The translations under genes were made by a program, and so were the position numbers. A stretch of 15,364 nucleotides of DNA, taken from NCBI GenBank assembly GCA_022791475.1, contig JAAVZD010000038.1, positions 1 to 15,364 on the forward strand, written 5' to 3'. The number at the start of each line of letters is the position of its first letter. The stretch's first letter is position 1. The DNA comes from Clostridia bacterium. Lineage in GTDB: Bacteria; Bacillota_A; Clostridia; TANB77; CAG-508. Shown piece after piece: positions 9,059-15,364 of the stretch. The notes below the pieces were generated by a model. The model searched no databases. It was not told where the DNA came from and was given only the letters and a program-made list of their open reading frames with translations.

Positions 9059-12052
9059 TCACTCTCCTTCGCAAAAAGACCCGTACCACCCCAAGGTCTG
9101 ATTCTCGTCTGAAATTAAATACATATCATGATTGGTCTGTGGAAACCGAAGCCCCAGAAACCTTAGAGCAAAATTGCGAAACCGGAAATAATATTCCATC
9201 CCGCCTGTTTCTTCCCTCTCTCTCGACTTTAGCTCAACGCCCCCAAAGCCCAGGGTCAGCACGCCTTCTAAGGGAATCTCCCACCCGACAGCATTTCCGT
9301 TTGCCAAAAGCCGTATCCCTGTGAAATACTTAGGCGTCCCACACAAAAAACTCCCGTCCGCCCCCTTAATTTCATCCTCAGGAGAGGGCTTCCAGGCGGT
9401 CAAAAGCTCTAAGGCAAGGGAATACTGCTTTACCAGGCTTCCCATGTTCCCAAGGTCAATCTGCCAAAAGATTCCATACCACTCCTCCTCTATCCCGCTT
9501 ACCTCCCTTGATACCTTAAGTTCTGCATAGCCCGCCTGCATGGGCGTTCTACCTCTGACATAGGAGATTCCTACAGGCTTTAACGGGAAGCACTGAGCAA
9601 AGGAATGCTCCCGTACTGACGCCTCTGACAAATCGAATTGGAGGCTTTCCATATTTACCGTAAAATCATTTTCTCCATCCCTCATATCCAGATTAACCGC
9701 CAAGCCATGATACCCAATCCTGTCATAAGAGTAGAGATCCATTTTACCCATATCGTCAAATGTCATGTCTCCATTAAGGACAAAGCTTCCCTTCTGACCG
9801 TTTGCCTGCAAAGCGCCGCCGTTTACCAGAAGGCGGCATAAGGCGCAGCCGGAAACAGTGTAGCTCTGCTCCTGCCGAAGTTTAAACACATAATGTCCCC
9901 CGCCTTCCTCCCTCTGGTAATATCCGTCAAAAACCAGATTATTACCTGTCTGGCTGTCCTCTCCTGCCTCCGTTCTGCCGCCAAAGATTCGATTTATGAG
10001 AAGCTCTGCGCTGGCAGAGAAGCTTTTTGTCCTCCCATTTTCAATCCCCACCCCCAATTCAAGAACTTTGAACCCAAATTCCCTCATATCCGGATAATAC
10101 TGATGAGCCATATCCTGGTAATCGATGAACGCCTGCCATGTCCCTGACGCAGAGCAGGCCGCGTACAAGCCCTGCAAAAGCCCTGCGCCCAGACCTCCTG
10201 CCAGAAACCCAAGCTCAGACGGAAGATTATTTACGTCCACCGGCACATGGAAACACAAAAGGCCCTGCCATTTGGAATCTGTCAGTATCCGAAGAAGCCC
10301 TGCATCCTTCAATTCCCAGGCCCTCTCCTTAGCCCTAAGTACAGACCTTTGGGCCAGGTCAATCTGTTTCTTATCTGGTATAAGGCTCCAGCACAGAGGC
10401 TCCTTAATCAACTCCAGGACTGAAGAAGCGACACCCATCTTTACCAGAAATATACAATCCTTCTTACCCCAACTGCCCTCTCCCATCCGAAATGTCCATC
10501 CGTCCAGCTCCACTGTAAAATGGTCGCAGGCATTAAGCAAAGCCTCCGAAACCTCCTGTTCCTTCGTTCGTTCTCTTACTGCGCGGCACAATTCCTCCAT
10601 AGTCAGATAAGTCGTCCCCACCAACTCCTCAAGCTGCTTCCCATAGGGATAACCTCCTTTTTCCGCCCTTTTTAGGCTCTCCCTGGTTATGGAATAGGGA
10701 GTGCCTGCAAGCCCTGTAATCTGCCGGACGCTTGCCAGAACGAGAAACAGCTCGTTTGTCTGAACCGCGGCCATCAACCTCCTGTGAGGAAGGGTAAATG
10801 CCAGACCAGGAAAAGGGCAGCCGACGCTTAAAAGGGAGATCCACTTGACCCTCCCTGATTCAAGCCATACCGCCATGCCGCTTCTGCTGATGAGTAACTG
10901 CCCCTCTCTACCCTCTGCAATTCTTATGCAGCGTGAAGGCAAAGGCTCCTCTCCCGCCTTCATTTTCTTGCGGTTTGGCGCAAACTCCCCCGCGCCTTCC
11001 TCCACAGCTACGCGCCGGATACTGCCAAGACAGTTCTGCTCAATGAACCGAGCCACCCCTGCTAAAGAACGACATCCACTAAACGGAAACACCGAAAGAG
11101 GGCCCTCCTCCGATAATGTAAACGCCGGAAGCTCGCAATATCTGTAAACTCCCTCTTTTGCCTTGCAAAAAAAAGGTGCTTCGCTGCTCTGGGAATAATA
11201 TTGCCCCCCAGGCATGGCAAGGTAAGTCGTCTGTCCCCGCGTATCCAACTGCCCCGCCCCATACCATGCAGACTGTCCAGGTACAAAGCAAAGGCAAGCT
11301 CCCCCTGACATTCCCACATACTCTGTGCCTGCCATTCCTAACTCAAGCTTCTTTACACCATATCCATATGCCCTTCCTCCTGGCGCTAAGTAACACCTTC
11401 CTTCTGGTTCTGAAGCCCGCTGAAAGACCAATGGAAACCCTGCCGGAAGCTGAAGGGAAAGCGCATCTCCATAGACAGATGTAAAACTGCTTTTCACCTC
11501 CAAAGTCTCCTGCAACTGAAATATGGTTTCCTCCTGTACCAAAGGAGAAAAACACACCCTAAGCGCCGCGCCGGAAGGAAGCTTAAACACCTCTCCTCTG
11601 ACCTCAACATCTCCCCACCGTCTCAGAAAGGTATCCCACCCTCTGGTAAAATACCGGATTTCCGCAGAAAGCCCTCCTTCATCCGGTATTGTAATTTCAA
11701 ACAAGAACCGTCCTCTTTCGTCCAACGAAAGACTGACTCCTGAAAAGAGCTTCTCCTCCTTCCGGAAAGAAAAGCCTCCCTGAAGTCTTCCGCCATTTTC
11801 CTGCCTGTGTATCCTGCTGCCTTTATGCACCACAAACGTCCAGCCCCCATAAGAAAAAGCCGTATCCCTCTCTAACCTCTCTCCTGAAAGGTATAGCTTC
11901 TGAAGCCTCCAGCTTCTGTACTGCAAAGAACGGTTGTCTACCCACAGATAATCCGGCGTCCGCCCATTTAAAAGCCCCTGAAGCCGTTCCAAAAATCCAC
12001 TCTCATCTTGAATCGGAGATGAAGTAAAGATTCTATCCAATAAAAGCCCCAT
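9059..12052 (-). CDS. Uncharacterised beta-rich protein sharing a domain with the giant protein (997 aa)
   Basis: Function is not recognised. Residues 1 to about 300 are dominated by short strands and turns rich in Gly, Tyr and Phe. The middle part (about 350-580) is more mixed and contains charged helices. Residues 613-632 form a Gly-rich hydrophobic stretch (LGFLAGGLGAGLLQGL) that is better read as a buried helix/strand than as a membrane anchor, because the giant protein has a similar unit at the equivalent place. Residues 589-690 match residues 943-1025 of the giant protein, including the shared pattern VLELGVGIxxGxxxxFS (663 onward here, 1002 onward there). The C-terminal 300 residues are again amphipathic strands. 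There is no signal peptide. The ATG at 12052 follows a strong GGAGGT inside the previous gene, and the two genes overlap by 20 bases, indicating coupled translation. The TGA stop is 5 bases before the MBL start. Confidence 0.93.
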   Translation of the reverse strand: MGLLLDRIFTSSPIQDESGFLERLQGLLNGRTPDYLWVDNRSLQYRSWRLQKLYLSGERLERDTAFSYGGWTFVVHKGSRIHRQENGGRLQGGFSFRKEEKLFSGVSLSLDERGRFLFEITIPDEGGLSAEIRYFTRGWDTFLRRWGDVEVRGEVFKLPSGAALRVCFSPLVQEETIFQLQETLEVKSSFTSVYGDALSLQLPAGFPLVFQRASEPEGRCYLAPGGRAYGYGVKKLELGMAGTEYVGMSGGACLCFVPGQSAWYGAGQLDTRGQTTYLAMPGGQYYSQSSEAPFFCKAKEGVYRYCELPAFTLSEEGPLSVFPFSGCRSLAGVARFIEQNCLGSIRRVAVEEGAGEFAPNRKKMKAGEEPLPSRCIRIAEGREGQLLISRSGMAVWLESGRVKWISLLSVGCPFPGLAFTLPHRRLMAAVQTNELFLVLASVRQITGLAGTPYSITRESLKRAEKGGYPYGKQLEELVGTTYLTMEELCRAVRERTKEQEVSEALLNACDHFTVELDGWTFRMGEGSWGKKDCIFLVKMGVASSVLELIKEPLCWSLIPDKKQIDLAQRSVLRAKERAWELKDAGLLRILTDSKWQGLLCFHVPVDVNNLPSELGFLAGGLGAGLLQGLYAACSASGTWQAFIDYQDMAHQYYPDMREFGFKVLELGVGIENGRTKSFSASAELLINRIFGGRTEAGEDSQTGNNLVFDGYYQREEGGGHYVFKLRQEQSYTVSGCALCRLLVNGGALQANGQKGSFVLNGDMTFDDMGKMDLYSYDRIGYHGLAVNLDMRDGENDFTVNMESLQFDLSEASVREHSFAQCFPLKPVGISYVRGRTPMQAGYAELKVSREVSGIEEEWYGIFWQIDLGNMGSLVKQYSLALELLTAWKPSPEDEIKGADGSFLCGTPKYFTGIRLLANGNAVGWEIPLEGVLTLGFGGVELKSREREETGGMEYYFRFRNFALRFLGLRFPQTNHDMYLISDENQTLGWYGSFCEGE
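9064..9069 (-). promoter_or_regulatory. Shine-Dalgarno AAGGAG that decides the MBL start
   Basis: AAGGAG lies inside the last codons of the 997-residue gene and ends 10 bases before the GTG at 9053. The longer reading from the GTG at 9089 would add a basic leader (VRVFLRRRVKK) that overlaps the upstream gene by 31 bases, and I see no comparable site in front of it. The 9053 start places the protein directly on the conserved first strand. Confidence 0.65.
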
Positions 12053-14243
12053 CCTGACTCACCTCCATTATATCGCCGGAAACCAGACACATACTCCTAA
12101 GCTCATCCCCGAACACCGGACAAGGCCCAAAGGAGGTCTGACGCCAAAGAGCAATCCTTCCCTCAGAGATTCCCAGGGCATCCGCCATATCCCCTGCAGT
12201 GGTTCCCATGGAAACCCACTGTAAGACCTTATTCACCGTTACCAAAAGCCTCACACGGATGGTAGCTCGCCCCCGCAAATCTGCAAGGGAAACCTCCTCC
12301 AACCGATTTGGCAGCTCTTGGCGCCGCATTGCCTGGGATGCATTTATTAGTGCAGGAAGGTTCTGGCCTGCCGCCAGACAGATATTGTGGAAATACCGCA
12401 TTTCCCCCTTACTGTTTCTCCCCATACGCTCGATTGGATAGAGCAGCCGCACAAAGGGCGCCGCCATCCCGTCAGCCAGAAAATCCGCCACTCCCGCCCC
12501 GCCGTCTAGCTGTGCCTGACTGTCAAGAGGACCAGACGCCGGAATCACATAGGAAGATGCCTGAGTAAATCCCTGAATAAACGGCTCTAACACCACCCTC
12601 CCGTTTCTTAAAACCACCTGGCAGTCACAGGTTCCGGTTCCCACATAACCATTCCTGCGGGATGCATCTGCCGTTCGATCAGACCCAGCATCCCCGCCTA
12701 ATCTGTCGGATATTCCTACGGGCTGACCGTCCTCCAACAGCATCCTCTGATTCTCCGGTATATTCTGGTAAATGGCATACTCGATCGCCAAAGACAGCCC
12801 AGCCTCCAAATCCACTCTCCCTTCGCTCACCCGATATCTGTACCGGAACGCCAGAATATCCTCTGCCCGCAAAGGCGCATGTTCAAGGACCGCCCTGACA
12901 AGTATTTCCATGGTTTCATAATCTTTTGCACAGCATCCCAGCATTTCCTCGAACTCATCATAAACGCTGTCGCTGCCAGAGACAAGCCGTTCTGTCAGAA
13001 GCGGCTCTATCCTAAGAATACTTTCCAATTCCCCCTGCGTCACCCAAAAAATCTCTCCCTTGTCATAGCCCTCAAGCCACCTTCCAAGAGGCACCGTCAC
13101 CCTTTCCTTTAGAACTTCCTCCCTTACACGGCACAGGCTGTAAAAGGTTTCATTTTCCTGCTTTATACTTAAAAACCGCGGCAGGTCTGTTTTCACATGA
13201 AGGGAGGGCCCGTAAGAAATTCCCTGACACATTCGGACATCTATCTCTGTGATTCCGCCAGAAAGGCGTATCTCACTTTCCGACACCAGCCTGGCTTGGC
13301 GCCCTTCTGTAACCTCATACTGCATCTCCTCTCCAAGACAGACCACCGTTTCCTCTCCCGAAGCCCTCACACTCTGAACCTTCGGCAGACCAAGAAAAAG
13401 CGGATACTCTGGGCCAGGGGCCGACAGGCCTTCACCCTGTTCTCCTGTGAGATAGCGCAAACGCAGAGTATAAACTCCCGACGGGTCTAGTCCCTCACCG
13501 GACAAATCCCACCAAAAGCTTAGTGTATTGTTCTGTTCCTCTGCCGTAAGCCTTGCCGTAGCAGCCACCACCATCCCCCTTCGGATTTCCGTCTGTATAA
13601 CCGTCTCTTTTTCAAAATCTCCCTGCCCTACAAGGACATTTTCTGAAACCTCTAGTCTTATAACCTCCGGTCCCCGAAGCAGCACCTGCGCGCCGGAAAG
13701 CTCTGGCCCGCAGATATCCACACCGTCGATACGGCTATGATAAGCCAGTGACAGACAAGCGCAAGCCGCATTTCCCCAGATTCCAAGCTCAGGCAGACGC
13801 ACACCGCAGGCCGGTAAATCCAGAGATATTTTGGCGCCTTCGTTTCCCACCGCCAACTGACGCGCCAGGCTGTAATCGCTGGTTTTGGTATCCAGCATCA
13901 GATAAACCAAGCCCCTCTCCCCCAGTTGATACCCTTTAAGGCAGGGAGTATGAATAAACACCCTCACCACGTTGCTGGCAATCTTCTGGGCATCCACCAG
14001 ATACAGGTACAGATACGTTACATCTGCTAAAAGCTCTTTTTCGCATCGAACCACGCCGTCCAAACCATGCCACTCCTTCGACACCGCAAGCCGCGCCGCC
14101 TCATTCTTCGTATCCCTGGTATTGCTAAGCACAACCAGAATCTCGCCGCCCATAAAGGCTTCCTCCGTAAACGCCTCACAGACATAGGTATCCCTGTCAT
14201 AGGAAATCTGCACCCGCGAAATATCCTCAACACTTCGTCCCAT
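12033..14243 (-). CDS. Uncharacterised beta-rich protein with beta-grasp-like or LysM-like C-terminal domain (736 aa)
   Basis: Residues 1-330 look like several short beta-sandwich (Ig-like) units made of strand-turn-strand segments. Residues 330-480 are more helical, and about 480-640 form another globular region with the Gly/Asp-rich segment SDRLGGDAGSDRTADASRRN near 510-530. The last ~79 residues (658-736) read as strand (IRVRLLVTVN), strand ending in a GTT turn (WVSMGTT), helix (AGDMADALGIS), strand (RIALWR) and a final LVSGDIMEV. That is the order of ThiS/MoaD beta-grasp proteins, and the chain ends in Gly (FIG). A LysM domain is the alternative reading. No catalytic motif or signal peptide is seen. 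Its ATG shares one base with the TAA of the Hint gene (TAATG), with AAGGGGG 7 bases upstream. Its end overlaps the next gene by 20 bases, so the final residues may be partly constrained by that gene's ribosome site. Confidence 0.92.
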   Translation of the reverse strand: MGRSVEDISRVQISYDRDTYVCEAFTEEAFMGGEILVVLSNTRDTKNEAARLAVSKEWHGLDGVVRCEKELLADVTYLYLYLVDAQKIASNVVRVFIHTPCLKGYQLGERGLVYLMLDTKTSDYSLARQLAVGNEGAKISLDLPACGVRLPELGIWGNAACACLSLAYHSRIDGVDICGPELSGAQVLLRGPEVIRLEVSENVLVGQGDFEKETVIQTEIRRGMVVAATARLTAEEQNNTLSFWWDLSGEGLDPSGVYTLRLRYLTGEQGEGLSAPGPEYPLFLGLPKVQSVRASGEETVVCLGEEMQYEVTEGRQARLVSESEIRLSGGITEIDVRMCQGISYGPSLHVKTDLPRFLSIKQENETFYSLCRVREEVLKERVTVPLGRWLEGYDKGEIFWVTQGELESILRIEPLLTERLVSGSDSVYDEFEEMLGCCAKDYETMEILVRAVLEHAPLRAEDILAFRYRYRVSEGRVDLEAGLSLAIEYAIYQNIPENQRMLLEDGQPVGISDRLGGDAGSDRTADASRRNGYVGTGTCDCQVVLRNGRVVLEPFIQGFTQASSYVIPASGPLDSQAQLDGGAGVADFLADGMAAPFVRLLYPIERMGRNSKGEMRYFHNICLAAGQNLPALINASQAMRRQELPNRLEEVSLADLRGRATIRVRLLVTVNKVLQWVSMGTTAGDMADALGISEGRIALWRQTSFGPCPVFGDELRSMCLVSGDIMEVSQDGAFIG
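12061..12066 (-). promoter_or_regulatory. Shine-Dalgarno GGAGGT for the 997-residue gene
   Basis: GGAGGT with an 8-base spacer to the ATG at 12052, embedded in the codons for the MEV near the end of the 736-residue gene. It supports this start and the overlapping, coupled gene arrangement. Confidence 0.75.
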
Positions 14244-14257
14244 TATGCATCCCCCTT
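14241..14257 (-). promoter_or_regulatory. Coupled stop/start TAATG with Shine-Dalgarno AAGGGGG
   Basis: The minus strand reads AAGGGGG, a 7-base spacer (ATGCATA) whose last two bases begin the TAA, then ATG. The stop of the Hint gene and the start of the 736-residue gene share one base, a classic termination-reinitiation junction that ties expression of the two genes together. Confidence 0.75.
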
Positions 14258-15364
14258 AAGCATCTCCATAAAACTGTCAAAGTCCTGCCGCCATTCCTCT
14301 GCAATCTTTTCCCTCACATTTTCGCCCTTATAAGAATTCTGGTGCCTCATGTCTCCGCTGGCGATTCCATTTGCGTAAAAGATCCCCTCCGCCTCCACTT
14401 CAAGGTTGTAGACTAAAATCTCGCCCAGGAAGTCCGCGTAAGCCTCCGCAACAGGAAGAAAGCCGCCCTCCCTTGTCTTGACAAGCGTTCCTTTCTTAAT
14501 CTCGTTGGCAGCCATCATTCCCTCCTTTGTAATGAATGGATGGTTGGAAGTGGCCGTAACCTTACGTCCGTCCTCAAGCCTGATTACAATCACAGGATTT
14601 ATTTCTGTTCCCTTCCATGTATTGCACACACGCCGAAATCCTCCCTCTGACTCTACCATGTGGCCTGTACGAATCGCCTCAATCGCCTTGTCCCCTTCTG
14701 CCGTTGAAACCATGGTCCCCGCCCCAAGGCAGCCCCAGCAGAAGCGAAGCATAGGCAGGTTCGAGACACCCTCCTTATTGGTAACTAGAAACGTATGCCG
14801 TTTTTCCCCCATATCCTCCAACAGACATATGATCGACAAGGTGTAGGAGACAAAGCCTGTGTTTGATTTTAAAAGGTCAGAGATCTGCCGCCTCCAGTCC
14901 TCCACGCCTCCCCACTTAATCCCCTGTTCATGGAAATCCACCTTGCTGATAAAATCCGGATACTCCACCAAGTCATTTTCATTTTCCAGAATCAGGCTCG
15001 CGCTCAAAATCTCTCGCACCCCATGCCCTAAAGCCGACGCCGTACCTTCTGATTTGCACATGAGGTTATGGCCGTTTGGATACTTATAATCCACGTATTC
15101 CCCATGCTCAGGACTGCGCCAGAAATAATAATTGATATAAGGATCTTCCTTGGGGTGTCCCTCCTTCCTGCAAGGATGTGCGATATGATATTCATTTTGG
15201 ATCAGGTCGTACTCTGCCATGTCGTACTCCTGGGTCTTAGTGGTCACGCCGTTATCCTTTACAATCCCCCACTCAAGGCACACCTTACAGTCCTTTTGGG
15301 CCTCCTGGCTAATCTTAAGCCCCATAAGCAAGCCGTTCTTCTCTCCCCCTCTGGTAAAAAATAC
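14243..15364 (-). CDS. Hint (intein/hedgehog-type) domain protein, 5' end uncertain
   Basis: Numbering is from the TTG at 15331. Residues 201 to about 327 form a Hint domain: the nucleophile position opens as CLGAGTMVSTAEG (Cys201), the TxxH motif of block B is TSNH (Thr261, His264) in VTATSNHPF, and the block F region is VYNLEVEAEGIFYANGI. The usual terminal His-Asn of block G is replaced by ASGD, so protein splicing is unlikely, while N-terminal thioester-type cleavage at Cys201 remains possible. Cys198 and Cys201 make CWGC. The ~200 residues before it are not recognised; they carry several Cys and His (HPC near 52-54, GHNLMC near 87-92) that could bind metal. After the Hint domain comes a short helical tail (about 331-362) ending at TAA. 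The frame stays open to the window edge, so the gene may begin outside. Within the window, TTG 15331 (AGGGGGAG 11 bases upstream) and ATG 15325 are the possible starts. Confidence 0.88.
   Translation of the reverse strand, partial: VFFTRGGEKNGLLMGLKISQEAQKDCKVCLEWGIVKDNGVTTKTQEYDMAEYDLIQNEYHIAHPCRKEGHPKEDPYINYYFWRSPEHGEYVDYKYPNGHNLMCKSEGTASALGHGVREILSASLILENENDLVEYPDFISKVDFHEQGIKWGGVEDWRRQISDLLKSNTGFVSYTLSIICLLEDMGEKRHTFLVTNKEGVSNLPMLRFCWGCLGAGTMVSTAEGDKAIEAIRTGHMVESEGGFRRVCNTWKGTEINPVIVIRLEDGRKVTATSNHPFITKEGMMAANEIKKGTLVKTREGGFLPVAEAYADFLGEILVYNLEVEAEGIFYANGIASGDMRHQNSYKGENVREKIAEEWRQDFDSFMEMLKGDA

Noticed and set aside
10157..10216. Possible membrane helix at residues 613-632 of the 997-residue protein
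   Set aside because: The stretch is Gly-rich and falls within the domain shared with the giant protein, where the equivalent segment is less hydrophobic; a buried structural element is more likely.
10125..10610. Plus-strand open frame of 161 codons
   Set aside because: Antisense to the 997-residue gene, with Pro/Ser/Arg-rich low-complexity composition typical of shadow frames in this window.
14243..15364. Active splicing intein
   Set aside because: The Hint core is short, without an apparent homing endonuclease, and the block G His-Asn is missing (ASGD instead). There is no recognisable host protein continuing after it.
1..15364. Contractile injection system or tailed prophage module
   Set aside because: The giant size and possible LysM-like tail prompted the idea, but no sheath, tube, baseplate, spike or AAA ATPase gene is visible in the window.

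Overview
The window is one uninterrupted minus-strand gene block. Reading from high to low coordinates it holds five genes: a Hint-domain protein (5' end uncertain or outside the window), a 736-residue protein, a 997-residue protein, a stand-alone ComEC-type metallo-beta-lactamase (MBL) hydrolase of about 414 residues, and a giant gene with at least 2595 open codons that runs off the left edge. Junctions are a 1-base stop/start overlap (TAATG), a 20-base overlap, a 5-base gap and a 23-base gap. This is what is expected of one co-transcribed, translationally coupled operon. Nothing in the window codes convincingly on the plus strand, and there is no gene-free stretch over 300 bases, RNA gene, mobile element, CRISPR array or internal terminator. 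The promoter and the end of the operon lie outside.

Organism: base composition is near balanced by eye, Shine-Dalgarno sequences are strong (GGAGGT, AAGGAG, AAGGGGG), GTG is used as a start and AGA/AGG arginine codons are common. This suits a Clostridia-like Firmicute, perhaps Lachnospiraceae. That is an inference from style; no taxonomic marker gene is present.

Layout: 15364-14243, Hint-domain protein. 14243-12033, beta-rich protein with a beta-grasp (ThiS/MoaD-like) or LysM-like C-terminal tail ending in Gly. 12052-9059, beta-rich protein sharing a domain with the giant protein. 9053-7809, MBL hydrolase with the full ComEC motif set (SHxDxDH, TGD, HHGS, HP) but no membrane part. 7785-1, giant protein. 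Its first ~1130 residues are repeating amphipathic beta-strand modules, and its remaining ~1460+ residues are a mixed alpha/beta region with a charged coiled coil.

How they may work together (inference): the two large beta-rich proteins share a domain and so probably belong to one assembly. The Hint domain is a candidate self-processing element and the MBL protein a hydrolase or nuclease. No protein has a visible signal peptide or convincing membrane segment, so the system is either cytoplasmic or exported by something encoded elsewhere. I do not recognise it as a characterised system, and it is the best candidate here for an undescribed one.
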